From Oscillospiraceae bacterium (GTDB lineage: Bacteria > Bacillota > Clostridia > Oscillospirales > Oscillospiraceae), in NCBI GenBank assembly GCA_017540645.1, contig JAFYAQ010000004.1, positions 62,001 to 126,000 of the forward strand: 64,000 nucleotides of DNA, read 5' to 3'. Positions 44,089 to 52,597 of this stretch are shown here, piece after piece. The stretch's first letter is position 1, and every line of letters begins with the position of its first letter. Position numbers and translations under genes: made by a program. The notes below the pieces were generated by a model. The model searched no databases. It was not told the DNA's origin and saw nothing but the letters and a program-made list of their open reading frames with translations.

Positions 44089-44793
44089 ATGATCGCGGCG
44101 ATAGTGAATACGATCACAGTGCTGATCGGCAGCTCCCTGGGCCTGCTGCTCCGCAGCCGCTTTCGGGAGAGCCTCCAGGACGCGGTGATGAAGGCTCTGG
44201 CCCTCTGCACGGTCCTCATCGGGATGAGCAGCGCGCTGAAAACGGAGGATACCCTCTGCGTCATCCTCTGCATGGCCCTGGGGACCATTTTGGGAGAAGC
44301 GATTCGGATCGAGGACGGCATCAACTCTCTGGGGGACCGGCTGAAACGGCGCTTTGCCGTAGGCGGGGGAGACCGCTTCACCGAGGGTTTTGTCACCGCC
44401 TGTATCCTCTTTTGCATCGGCTCCATGACCATCATCGGCTGTCTGGAGGCGGGCCTGCAGGGCGATTACAGCACTCTCTTTGCCAAAAGTACCCTGGACC
44501 TTTTTTCCTCCTTTGCCCTGGCCTCGGCCATGGGCGTGGGCGTGGTGTTTTCCGCGGCCTTCGTGCTGGTATTCCAGGGGGGACTGATCCTTCTGGCTGG
44601 CTGGATCGGTCCGGTGCTCAGCGCCGTGGTGGTCACGGAGATGTCCGCCGTGGGCGGTGTGATCCTGCTGGGATTGGGGGTCAATCTGATGGGTCTGGGA
44701 GCGAAGCCCATCCGCGTGGCCAATATGCTCCCGGCCATTTTCCTTCCGGTGGCGTATCTGCCCCTGGCGGAGCTGCTGACAAAACTGTTTTGA
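44089..44793 (+). CDS. DUF554 family membrane protein (YqgA-like)
   Basis: The 234-residue protein has about six hydrophobic segments with no signal peptide, for example IAAIVNTITVLIGSSLGLLL at the start, which is the DUF554 signature (GxxLGxxL), LGTILGEAIRIEDGI and FVTACILFCIGSMTIIGCLEAG. The family is widespread, of unknown function and probably a transporter. ATG 44089 matches the family start; an in-frame start at 44068 would only add a charged leader. A strong bidirectional terminator follows the stop. Confidence 0.88.
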   Translation: MIAAIVNTITVLIGSSLGLLLRSRFRESLQDAVMKALALCTVLIGMSSALKTEDTLCVILCMALGTILGEAIRIEDGINSLGDRLKRRFAVGGGDRFTEGFVTACILFCIGSMTIIGCLEAGLQGDYSTLFAKSTLDLFSSFALASAMGVGVVFSAAFVLVFQGGLILLAGWIGPVLSAVVVTEMSAVGGVILLGLGVNLMGLGAKPIRVANMLPAIFLPVAYLPLAELLTKLF

Positions 44794-44795
44794 TA

Positions 44796-44830
44796 AAAAA
44801 GACGCTGTGAGTGTTTCACAGCGTCTTTTT
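44796..44830. terminator. Bidirectional terminator between DUF554 gene and ABC exporter
   Basis: AAAAAGACGCTGTGA pairs with TCACAGCGTCTTTTT around a five-base loop; A- and T-runs on the outer sides let it serve both converging genes. Confidence 0.88.
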
Positions 44831-44842
44831 CCATGCCGTCGT

Positions 44843-46774
44843 TCAATCCAACACGCTCTGGCCGGTGTACAGGTCGTAGTATCGGCCCTTCAAAGCCAGC
44901 AGCTCCGCGTGATCGCCCTTTTCCATGATCTCTCCGTGCTCGATGACCACGATGCAGTTGGCGTTGCGCACCGTGGAGAGCCGGTGGGCGATGACGAACA
45001 CCGTCCGTCCCTCCATCAGCCGGTCCAGACCCTTTTCGATCAGACGCTCGGTCCGGGTGTCGATGGAACTGGTGGCCTCGTCCAGGATCAGCACCGGGGG
45101 ATCGGCCACTGCGGCCCTGGCGATGGCCAGCAGCTGGCGCTGGCCCTGGCTCAGATTGGCGCCGTTGGCGGTCACCATGGTGTTGTAGCCGTCCGGCAGA
45201 CGGCGGATAAAGCTGTGGGCGCTGGCCAGCTTGGCGGCGGCGACGCACTCCTCGTCCGTGGCGTCCAGCCGTCCGTAGCGGATGTTGTCCATGACCGTAC
45301 CGGTAAACAGATTGGTCTCCTGCAGCACCATGGCGGTGGCCCGGCGCAGATCGTCCTTGGCGATCAGCCGGATGTCGATGCCGTCGTAGGTGATGCTGCC
45401 CTCCTGGATCTCATAAAAGCGGTTGAACAGATTGGTGATGGTGGTTTTGCCGGCGCCGGTGGAGCCCACAAAGGCGATCTTCTGTCCGGGCTTGGCGTAG
45501 AAGGTGATGTTTTTCAGCACCTTCTTCTCCGGCACATAGGAAAAGTCCACGTTGTGGAGCCGCACGTCGCCCTCCACCTGCTGCAGGATCGCGCTGCCGT
45601 CCTCCTGCACCAGCTTCCAGGCCCATTTTTCCGTCCGCTCCGTGGTCTCGGAAAGGGTGCCGTCCTCGGTCTCCCGCACCCGCACCAGATGAACGTTTCC
45701 CTCGTCCACTTCCGGCGGCATATCCATGATCTCAAAGATACGCTCCGCGCCGGCCAGGGCGGAGAGGATGGCGTTGATCTGCTGGGATACCTGGTTGATG
45801 GGCTGGGTGACCTGGCGGCAGTACTGCAGGAAGGTGGCCAGACCGCCGATGTCAAAGCCCATGACAAAGGTCAGCACGCCGCCCACGATGGCGGTGGCCG
45901 CGTAACCCACGTTGGAGATGTTGCCGGCCAGGGGCATGATGGAGGTGGCGTAAAAGTTGGCGTCCCGGGCCACGGAGTAGAATTTTTCGTTCAGCTCGCC
46001 GAACTCCGCCTCGGCCGCCTCCTCATGGGTGAAGGCCTTGACCACCTTCAGCCCTTCGATCATCTCCTGGATATTGCCGTTGAGCTGGCCGAGGGCCTGC
46101 TGCTGGGAGCGATACAGCTCCCGGCTTTTTTTGCCCCGGAGCACGAAAACCCCCATGGTGGCGCCCAGCATCAAAAGTGTCACCAGGAACAGAGGCCAGC
46201 TGGTGTAGAGCATCATGGCGACAATGCCCACAAAGGTGATGACGCTGGAGATCAGGGAGACGATGCTCTGTTCCAGACACTGCTGCACATAGTCCGCGTC
46301 GTTGGAAAAGCGGCTCATCAGCTCTCCGTGGGTGTGGGCGTCGAAGAACTGGAGGGGCAGCTCCTGGAGCTTGTCGAACAGCTCGGACCGCAGCCGGGCC
46401 ACGCCCCGGTGGGCCAGCTGGGCCATGATGGCGGACTGCCCGTAGGTACAGGAGGCGCCCACCAGGAACAGCCCCAGCATTTTCAGCAGGGTCCGGCCCA
46501 GCATGGCGACCTTCTCCGCCGCGGTCATGGAGGAGACCAGATCGTTCAGCAGCGGCCGGAGCAGGTAGGTGTTGGCAACGCCGGTGACAGCGCTCAATAT
46601 CACGCACAGGGCCGCCAGCAGCAGGGGCAGCTTCCGGCGAGTGATATAGCCCATCAGACGGCGCAGGGTCTTGCCCGCGTTTTTGGGCTTCTGATAGCCG
46701 CCTCTGGCGCCGGGACCATGCCCGCCGCCGGGGCCGCCGCCCTTGGGACCGGAGGCATATTTCTTTTCAGCCAT
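44843..46774 (-). CDS. ABC exporter half, canonical nucleotide-binding site
   Basis: A 643-residue ABC exporter half: a Gly-rich N-terminal tail (residues 1-30), six membrane helices (about 45-340) and a nucleotide-binding domain with Walker A GSTGAGKTT (near 435), the signature LSQGQRQ and Walker B LILDEATSS. An insertion of about 60 residues (EDGTLSETTERTEKWAWKL) sits between the membrane and ATPase parts. It overlaps the upstream half by eight bases, and the two probably make one heterodimeric exporter. The cargo (drug, lipid or peptide) cannot be read from sequence. Confidence 0.92.
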   Translation of the reverse strand: MAEKKYASGPKGGGPGGGHGPGARGGYQKPKNAGKTLRRLMGYITRRKLPLLLAALCVILSAVTGVANTYLLRPLLNDLVSSMTAAEKVAMLGRTLLKMLGLFLVGASCTYGQSAIMAQLAHRGVARLRSELFDKLQELPLQFFDAHTHGELMSRFSNDADYVQQCLEQSIVSLISSVITFVGIVAMMLYTSWPLFLVTLLMLGATMGVFVLRGKKSRELYRSQQQALGQLNGNIQEMIEGLKVVKAFTHEEAAEAEFGELNEKFYSVARDANFYATSIMPLAGNISNVGYAATAIVGGVLTFVMGFDIGGLATFLQYCRQVTQPINQVSQQINAILSALAGAERIFEIMDMPPEVDEGNVHLVRVRETEDGTLSETTERTEKWAWKLVQEDGSAILQQVEGDVRLHNVDFSYVPEKKVLKNITFYAKPGQKIAFVGSTGAGKTTITNLFNRFYEIQEGSITYDGIDIRLIAKDDLRRATAMVLQETNLFTGTVMDNIRYGRLDATDEECVAAAKLASAHSFIRRLPDGYNTMVTANGANLSQGQRQLLAIARAAVADPPVLILDEATSSIDTRTERLIEKGLDRLMEGRTVFVIAHRLSTVRNANCIVVIEHGEIMEKGDHAELLALKGRYYDLYTGQSVLD

Positions 46775-48509
46775 TGGAGATCACCCCTTCCTGCTGGGAC
46801 TGATAGATTTCCTGATAAATAGAGCAGCGTTCCATCAGTTCCTCGTGGGTGCCCGCGTCGGCGATGTGGTCGTCGTCCAGCACCAGGATCTTGTCCGCAT
46901 GCCGGACCGAGCTGATGCGCTGGGCGATGATGATCACGGTTGTGCCCTTCAGATTTTCGCGGAAGGAGCGGCGGATCTCCGCCTCGGTGGTGGAATCCAC
47001 GGCGCTGGTGGAGTCGTCCAGGATCAGAATGGCGGGATGGCGCAGCATGGCCCGGGCGATGCACAGCCGCTGCTTCTGCCCGCCGGACACGTTCACGCCG
47101 CCCTGGTCCAGCATGGTGTCATAGCCGTCGGGGTGGGCCATGATGAACTCGTGAGCCTGGGCGTTTTTCGCGGCCTGGATTATCTCCTCCTCGGTGGCGT
47201 CCTTGTTGCCCCAGAGCAGGTTTTCCCGGATGGTACCGGTGAACAGCACGTTTTTCTGCAGCACCATGCCGATCCGCTCCCGCAGGGCCCGGATGGGGTA
47301 TTTTCGGATATCCAGTCCGTCCACATCGATCTCACCCTCGGTCACGTCGTAAAACCGGGGGATCAGATTGACCAGCGTGGATTTGCCGGTGCCCGTGGCG
47401 CCCACCAGACCTACAAACTGGCCCGGCTCCAGGGTGAAGGAGATGTCCTTCAAAACATCGTCTCCGGTCCCGGCCTTATAGCGGAAGGAGACATGCTTGA
47501 ATTCCACCCGGCCCCGGGAGGCGGGCAGCTCCGCCTCGGGAGTCTCCCCGTCCCGGATATCCGGCTCGGCTTCCAGCACCTCCAGGATCCGCTGGGCGCA
47601 GGCGCTGGCCCGGGTGAGCTGGAGTAGACAGAAGGCCACCATCAGCGTGCTGAACAGCACCTGGGACAGGTAGAGATAGAAGGAGTACAGCTCGCCGGTG
47701 AGCATGGTCCCGGCGATGACCTGCCGCCCGCCGAACCAGAAGACCGCCAGCATGGCGGCGTTGAGGATGATCATCATCATGGGCGACATCATGATGACGC
47801 GCATCACCGCGTTCAATCCGGCCCGCCGCAGCTCGGTGTTGGCCTTGTCGAACTTCTCCTCCTCGTGGTCGGCCCGGACAAAGGCTTTTACCACCCTTAC
47901 GGCCACCAGGTTCTCCTGCACCGCGGCGTTCAACCCGTCGATCTTCTCCTGGAAGGTATGGAACAGGGGACGGACCTTTTTCATGATGCTCACGGCGGAG
48001 AACACCAGCACCGGGATCGCCACAGCCAGGATGAGCGTCAGAGAGGCGTTCATGAAAAGACACACCACCAGGGCGGTCAGCAGCTGCATGGGCGCCCGGA
48101 CCAGAATGCGCAGGCTCATGGCCACGGTATTCTGGAGCATGCTCACATCGTTGGTGATCCGGGTGATGAGAGACGCGGTGGAAAACCGATCGATCCCGGC
48201 GAAAGAAAACTGCTGCACCTGGTGAAAGAGCCCCGTGCGCAGATTTCGTCCGAAGCCCTGGCTGGCATAGGCCGCGTGCTTGGAGGCCATCACGCCGGCG
48301 TACATGGACAGGAAGGACAACGCCAGCATCGCCGCGCCCGCCTTCGCGATATAGGGCATCCCGCCTCCGCCGTTGATGCCTACATCTATGATCCGCTCCA
48401 TCAGCAGTGGGAGCAGCAGCTCACAGATGACCTCTACCACGATCAGCAGCGGGGAGAGAATGGCGTCCCGCCGAAATTCGCGGAGATAAACGATCAGCTT
48501 TTTGATCAA
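46767..48509 (-). CDS. ABC exporter half, degenerate catalytic site
   Basis: A 580-residue exporter half with six membrane helices and an ATPase domain: Walker A GATGTGKST, signature VSGGQKQRL. Walker B reads LILDDSTSAVD, in which the catalytic glutamate seen in the partner (LDEATS) is replaced by aspartate. This matches the degenerate member of heterodimeric exporters. The start is TTG 48509, seven bases after GAGGAGG; an ATG at 48536 has no Shine-Dalgarno. It is the first gene of the operon and is followed at once by the canonical half. Confidence 0.9.
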   Translation of the reverse strand: MIKKLIVYLREFRRDAILSPLLIVVEVICELLLPLLMERIIDVGINGGGGMPYIAKAGAAMLALSFLSMYAGVMASKHAAYASQGFGRNLRTGLFHQVQQFSFAGIDRFSTASLITRITNDVSMLQNTVAMSLRILVRAPMQLLTALVVCLFMNASLTLILAVAIPVLVFSAVSIMKKVRPLFHTFQEKIDGLNAAVQENLVAVRVVKAFVRADHEEEKFDKANTELRRAGLNAVMRVIMMSPMMMIILNAAMLAVFWFGGRQVIAGTMLTGELYSFYLYLSQVLFSTLMVAFCLLQLTRASACAQRILEVLEAEPDIRDGETPEAELPASRGRVEFKHVSFRYKAGTGDDVLKDISFTLEPGQFVGLVGATGTGKSTLVNLIPRFYDVTEGEIDVDGLDIRKYPIRALRERIGMVLQKNVLFTGTIRENLLWGNKDATEEEIIQAAKNAQAHEFIMAHPDGYDTMLDQGGVNVSGGQKQRLCIARAMLRHPAILILDDSTSAVDSTTEAEIRRSFRENLKGTTVIIIAQRISSVRHADKILVLDDDHIADAGTHEELMERCSIYQEIYQSQQEGVISNG

Positions 48510-48547
48510 CGTATGTCCTCCTCTTCTTTGGTACATTTTATCATTAT

Positions 48548-48577
48548 ACTATACCTTAGGTCCGGGACCGGTGTCAA
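48548..48577 (-). promoter_or_regulatory. Promoter of the ABC exporter operon
   Basis: On the minus strand TTGACA (48572-48577) and TATAGT (48548-48553) are 18 bases apart, about 40 bases upstream of the TTG start. Confidence 0.65.
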
Positions 48578-48652
48578 CGTGGAAGTGATCGGCTCCGGAC
48601 AAATACCGCGCGCCCAAAATGCAGATTCGGTGCTGAATGGCCTCCCGCGGCT

Positions 48653-48660
48653 CATACACT
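48653..48660 (+). promoter_or_regulatory. Possible sigma-E type -10 element before spoIIIAA
   Basis: CATACACT matches the sigma-E -10 consensus CATACAnT, as expected for the spoIIIA operon. No clear -35 element is seen, and the implied start point is very near the ATG, so this is tentative. Confidence 0.3.
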
Positions 48661-48675
48661 TGATCGGGTGATACG

Positions 48676-49542
48676 ATGCAGGGATTTGATCGGGCGGCGG
48701 AGCTTCTCCCGGGCGAGCTGCGCGATACATTTTTGCATTTGCCGGGAGAGGAGCTTCGCCATGCCGAGGAGATACGTCTCCGCCTGGGGGAGCGGCCCAC
48801 CGTGCAGCTTTTCGGGGAGGAACGGGAGCTTCCCGGCGGCGCGGCGGTAACCAAACGGGATCTGCTCCGGCTGCTGGAACTCGCCACCGGGGCCTCTCCC
48901 TATGCCGCGGAAGAGGCGGTCCGCCAGGGCTATGTGTGCGCTCCCGGGGGCGTGCGCGTGGGACTGTGCGGACAGGTCCGCCCGGGCAGCGGGGGAGCCT
49001 GGGCGCTCTCCGGCCTCAGCTCCGCTGCGGTCCGCATTCCCCGGGAAATAATGGGCTGCGCCGGGGCGCTGTGCGACGCGCCCTTTGTCTCCACGCTGAT
49101 CCTCTCGCCTCCCGGCGGAGGGAAGACCACCCTTCTCCGGGACATGGTGCGCCTCCTCTCGGATCGGGGAACACGGATCGGATTGTGCGACGAGCGGGGG
49201 GAGGTGGCGGCGCTGACGGCCGAGGGCCCGGGCTTTGATGTGGGACGGCAAACGGATGTGCTGTCCTCTCTCCCGAAGGCCCGGGCCGCCATGCAGCTGA
49301 TCCGCACCATGGCCCCCCAGATCGTCGCCATGGACGAGATCAGCGCGTCTGAGGACCGGGAGGCCTGCCGCGCGGCTTTCGGCTGCGGAGTGCGTCTGCT
49401 GGCCACGGCCCACGGGGAGAGCCGGGAGGAGCTGCTGAAGCGCCCGGGATGGGAGGAACTGCTGCGCCAGGGGCTGTTCTCCCGCCTGATCCGGATCTCC
49501 TGCCGACGGGGGCGGCGGCAGTATCGGGAGGAATGGCTGTGA
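48676..49542 (+). CDS. spoIIIAA: Stage III sporulation protein AA (ATPase)
   Basis: SpoIIIAA is the secretion-type ATPase thought to power the channel between mother cell and forespore. The 288-residue protein has Walker A LSPPGGGKTTLL (near residue 143) and Walker B IVAMDEI, plus the family's GLCDERGEVAAL. It starts a complete eight-gene spoIIIA operon; the ABC exporter operon points the other way. The stop overlaps the spoIIIAB start. The presence of the whole operon shows that the organism, or its recent ancestor, forms endospores. Confidence 0.94.
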   Translation: MQGFDRAAELLPGELRDTFLHLPGEELRHAEEIRLRLGERPTVQLFGEERELPGGAAVTKRDLLRLLELATGASPYAAEEAVRQGYVCAPGGVRVGLCGQVRPGSGGAWALSGLSSAAVRIPREIMGCAGALCDAPFVSTLILSPPGGGKTTLLRDMVRLLSDRGTRIGLCDERGEVAALTAEGPGFDVGRQTDVLSSLPKARAAMQLIRTMAPQIVAMDEISASEDREACRAAFGCGVRLLATAHGESREELLKRPGWEELLRQGLFSRLIRISCRRGRRQYREEWL

Positions 49543-50024
49543 AATGGTGGGGCGCGCTGCTGGTCCTGCTTGCCGGCGGATTGACGGGTTTCTCCGTGGC
49601 GGAGTCGGCCCGCCGTACGGTCTGTCTTGCGGAGGAAAGCGAACGGATGACGCGGTTTTTCCACAGCCTGGTGTGCTGTCGGCGCCTCCCCCTTCCGGAG
49701 GCCGTCGCCGGACTGAAGGAGGCCTTTCCGCTCCGGTTTCCCGAGCCGGAGGAGCTGCACCGGAGCCTCCAGGACAGGAGCTTTGCCGAGATCTGGGCGG
49801 ACACGGTGCGGGAGATGGGGCTTCCCGCCCGTGCGGAGGAAATCCTCATCCTCCTGGGTACCGAGCTCTCCGCCGGAGAGGAGCCGGAGCGCTGCTTTGC
49901 GCCGGCATTCTCCGAATTGGACGGCTTCAAAAAAGCCTGTGCTGCCAGAGAAAAGGAGCTGGTAAGGCTCTCGCCCATGCTGGGCCTCAGCGCCGGGGCG
50001 CTGCTGGCGGTCGTTTTTCTTTGA
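49539..50024 (+). CDS. spoIIIAB: Stage III sporulation protein AB
   Basis: A 161-residue membrane-anchored protein with an N-terminal helix (about residues 3-20, WWGALLVLLAGGLTGFSVAE) and a soluble helical part, ending in a second hydrophobic stretch (GLSAGALLAVVFL). The pattern RFFHSLVCCRRLPLPEAV and LGTELSAGEEPE fits SpoIIIAB. GTG 49539 is preferred because GGAGG lies seven bases upstream; ATG 49533 is only one base from it. It overlaps spoIIIAA by four bases. Confidence 0.9.
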   Translation: MKWWGALLVLLAGGLTGFSVAESARRTVCLAEESERMTRFFHSLVCCRRLPLPEAVAGLKEAFPLRFPEPEELHRSLQDRSFAEIWADTVREMGLPARAEEILILLGTELSAGEEPERCFAPAFSELDGFKKACAAREKELVRLSPMLGLSAGALLAVVFL

Positions 50025-50098
50025 TCGGCCGACCCCGTCATACCAGGCCCTCGATGGGCATAGGATGCCCTGGGACAACCATACGGGGAGAGAATGGC

Positions 50099-50293
50099 AT
50101 GGACGTGGACCTGATTTTTAAGATCGCCGCCGTGGGGATCCTGGTGGCGGTGCTGAATATCCTGCTATCCCGTTCAGGGAGGGAGGACCAAGCGCTGCTG
50201 ACCAGCATTGCGGGGCTGCTGGTGGTGCTGATGGTCGTAGTGCGGAAAATCAGCGAGCTTTTCGACCTGATCCGGGATCTGTTCGGGTTTTGA
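50099..50293 (+). CDS. spoIIIAC: Stage III sporulation protein AC
   Basis: A 64-residue membrane protein with two hydrophobic helices (about residues 5-22 and 33-48), the size and layout of SpoIIIAC. LIFKIAAVGILVAVLNILLS and IAGLLVVLMVV are typical. GGGGAGAG precedes the ATG. The gap from spoIIIAB is about 75 bases, wider than the other gaps in the operon, and contains a small GGGCAT/ATGCCC hairpin (about 50056-50070). It is followed at once by spoIIIAD. Confidence 0.88.
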   Translation: MDVDLIFKIAAVGILVAVLNILLSRSGREDQALLTSIAGLLVVLMVVVRKISELFDLIRDLFGF

Positions 50294-50296
50294 AGC

Positions 50297-50683
50297 ATGG
50301 AGATCGTTACCCGGGCTGCGGCCTGCGCGGTGGTGGGGAGTCTTCTGGCTCTGCTGCTGCGAAAGTATACGCCGGAGTTGTCCCTGCTGGCGGCGCTTGT
50401 CACGGGCGGCGCGGTGGTCTGGCTCTGCGCCGGCGTTTGCGGCCGGATCGTGGAGACCCTGGGGACAATCGCCGAGCGCAGCGGCGTGGAGGCGGTGTAT
50501 CTCTCTCCGGTACTGAAATGCGTGGCCATCGGCGCCGTGACCCAGATGGCCTCCCAGCTCTGCCGGGACGCCCAGCAGGGGGGCGTGGGCGCGGCGGTGG
50601 AGCTGTGCGGCGCGGCCTGCGCGCTGTATGTGTCCCTGCCCTTGGTCGAGTCGCTGCTGTCGGTGGTAGAGCGGCTGCTGTAG
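50297..50683 (+). CDS. spoIIIAD: Stage III sporulation protein AD
   Basis: A 128-residue membrane protein with several hydrophobic helices (AAACAVVGSLLALLL, LLAALVTGGAVVWLCAGV, AVELCGAACALYVSLP). The motif KYTPELSLLAAL fits SpoIIIAD, whose homologues follow spoIIIAC. The ATG is three bases after the spoIIIAC stop. The downstream gene overlaps its 3' end. AC and AD probably form part of the membrane channel base. Confidence 0.9.
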   Translation: MEIVTRAAACAVVGSLLALLLRKYTPELSLLAALVTGGAVVWLCAGVCGRIVETLGTIAERSGVEAVYLSPVLKCVAIGAVTQMASQLCRDAQQGGVGAAVELCGAACALYVSLPLVESLLSVVERLL

Positions 50684-51750
50684 CCCTTCTGCTGCTGCTT
50701 TTGGTCCTTTCGGCCCCCTCTGCCCAGGCCGCGGTCGCTGTCGGGGGACTGGATACCGACGCTCTTCGTTCGGCACTGCCGGAGGAGGCGGAGGAATGGC
50801 TGGGGGAGCTGTCCCCCACGGAACTGCCCGGGAGGGATTTCTTTTCCCGGATCCCGGAGAAACTGACGGAGCGGGTGGAGACGGCGGCAAAACCGGTGCT
50901 GAAAACGGCCGGGATTGTTTTGCTGGTGTGCGTGTTCGTCTCCCTCAGCCGCGCCCTGGAGATAAACGGCTATGGTCCGGAATACATCCTCTTTGCCGGC
51001 GTGGCGGCCATCGGGGCCGCGGCCATGGGGGACGTGGGCTCCTATATGGCCCGGGGCGCGGACCTGCTCCAGTCCATGTGCGATTATGCCAGAGTGGTGC
51101 TGCCGGTGCTGTCCGGGGCGGCGGCCGCCTCCGGCTCCGTCTCCGGCGCGGCGGCAAAGTACGGCGCGGCGGCGCTGGCCATGGACATCCTGCTCTCCGC
51201 GGCGCGGAGCGTGGCGGTGCCCTGCGTGGGGGGCTATGCCGCCCTCTCCCTGGCCGACGCGGCGGTGGGGAACGATGTGCTGCGAGCGGCAAAGCGTCTT
51301 CTGCGTACCATGTGCACTACGCTGACCACCGCCATCGCCATGGGCTTTACCGCGGCGCTGTCCCTGACCCATGTGGTCAGCGCCGCGTCCGATACGCTCT
51401 CGGCACGCCTGGCCAAAACCGCGGTGTCCACGGCCCTTCCGGTGGTCGGGGGCATCCTGGCCGACGCCGCAGGCAGTCTCACCGCCGCGGCGGGGCTTCT
51501 CCGGGGCAGCGTCGGGGTCTTCGGGATCCTGGCCGTTGCCGGGATCTGCCTCTCCGGGGTGATCCCGCTGCTGCTGCGCTATGCGGTATACAAGCTGGCG
51601 GCGGCCCTATGCTCCTGCGTGGCGGATAAGCGCATGGGAGAGCTGGTGGGGGATCTGGGGGTCTGCTTCGGCTTGATGCTGGCGCTGAACGGAGCGGGGG
51701 CGCTGATGCTGTTCGTGTCGTTCTATTCTCTCATGAGGACGGTGCTGTGA
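50605..51750 (+). CDS. spoIIIAE: Stage III sporulation protein AE
   Basis: A long polytopic membrane protein with an N-terminal signal-like segment (AVALLLLLLVLSAPSAQA) and about eight further helices, as in SpoIIIAE (for example AGIVLLVCVFVSLSRALEI, GVFGILAVAGICLSGVIPLLL). The start is uncertain. No ATG lies in frame near the expected N-terminus; GTG 50605 gives an Arg-rich n-region and is used here, while TTG 50701 would give a shorter, leaderless version. A GTG start would overlap spoIIIAD by about 79 bases. The stop shares a base with the spoIIIAF start. Confidence 0.88.
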   Translation: MRRGLRAVCVPALGRVAAVGGRAAAVALLLLLLVLSAPSAQAAVAVGGLDTDALRSALPEEAEEWLGELSPTELPGRDFFSRIPEKLTERVETAAKPVLKTAGIVLLVCVFVSLSRALEINGYGPEYILFAGVAAIGAAAMGDVGSYMARGADLLQSMCDYARVVLPVLSGAAAASGSVSGAAAKYGAAALAMDILLSAARSVAVPCVGGYAALSLADAAVGNDVLRAAKRLLRTMCTTLTTAIAMGFTAALSLTHVVSAASDTLSARLAKTAVSTALPVVGGILADAAGSLTAAAGLLRGSVGVFGILAVAGICLSGVIPLLLRYAVYKLAAALCSCVADKRMGELVGDLGVCFGLMLALNGAGALMLFVSFYSLMRTVL

Positions 51751-52232
51751 TGCGCTTTTTCCACTCCTGGATTTTGAGCCTGACCGGAGCCTCTCTGATT
51801 GTGGCGATAGCCGAGAGGCTGACGCCCCCGGGGGCGGTGAAGCGGGTAACCAAATGCGTCTGCGGCGTGATGCTCTGCGCGGTGATGCTCCGGCCCGCCA
51901 TCGCTTTGGATCGGGACAGCTTCGCCCGGGCCCTGGCGGAATACCGCAGCGCGGAGACAGAACTGCTGGAGGGCCTGGAGGCCCGGGAGAAAGAGCTGCT
52001 GCGCCCATACATAGAGGAACGGACGCGGACATATATTCTGGATGAGGCACAGAGACTGGGCATACGGGAACTGCGCTGCGCCGTCACCGTGAAATGGAGG
52101 GAAGGGAGCTGGGTGCCGTATGAAGTGGAACTGAGCGGCCCGGCCACCGCGGAGCAGCGCCGGGAGCTGGGGAACAAAATCGACGCGGAGCTGGGTGTTC
52201 CGGCGGAGAGGCAGCGGTGGAATGCGGCATGA
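51750..52232 (+). CDS. spoIIIAF: Stage III sporulation protein AF
   Basis: A 160-residue protein with two N-terminal membrane helices (about residues 5-24 and 35-52) and a soluble domain with ERTRTYILDEAQRLGI and WVPYEVELSG, as in SpoIIIAF, whose soluble domain has a ring-building fold. The ATG overlaps the spoIIIAE stop by one base. The end overlaps the spoIIIAG start. It stands in its normal place in the operon. Confidence 0.9.
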   Translation: MRFFHSWILSLTGASLIVAIAERLTPPGAVKRVTKCVCGVMLCAVMLRPAIALDRDSFARALAEYRSAETELLEGLEAREKELLRPYIEERTRTYILDEAQRLGIRELRCAVTVKWREGSWVPYEVELSGPATAEQRRELGNKIDAELGVPAERQRWNAA

Positions 52233-52584
52233 CGGTCCCTCCTTGACGGAGCTTCTGAAAAAGAAACCGTGGATCCCGGCGCTGCTGGTGCTGGGGCTCG
52301 CGCTGCTGCTCTGGCCCGGCGTAGAGGAGAAAAAGACCGGGGAGGAGATCGCCACGGAGACGGAGCAGCGCCTGTGCCGGACCCTGGAGCAGATGGAGGG
52401 CGTGGGCGAGGTCCGGGTGCTGCTGGCCCAGGGGGAGGGGCGCTCCGGCGGATATACCGGCGCCGTCATCGTGTGCCGGGGCGCCGGGAGCAGCGCGGTG
52501 CGGCTTCGGCTGACCCGGGCGGTGGCCGCCTTTACCGGGCTGGGCACAGACAAGATCTTGGTGGAAAAATGGAAATCATCATAA
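52222..52584 (+). CDS. spoIIIAG: Stage III sporulation protein AG
   Basis: A 120-residue protein: one membrane helix (IPALLVLGLALLLWPGV), an acidic stretch and a soluble domain with CRTLEQMEGVGEVRVLL, typical of SpoIIIAG, which forms the large ring of the forespore channel. ATG 52222 is used; GTG 52195 upstream is possible but overlaps spoIIIAF further. Its length is short for the family, because the linker and the extra beta-barrel insertion are small here. Confidence 0.88.
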   Translation: MRHDGPSLTELLKKKPWIPALLVLGLALLLWPGVEEKKTGEEIATETEQRLCRTLEQMEGVGEVRVLLAQGEGRSGGYTGAVIVCRGAGSSAVRLRLTRAVAAFTGLGTDKILVEKWKSS

Positions 52585-52597
52585 CAGGAGGCAGAAC

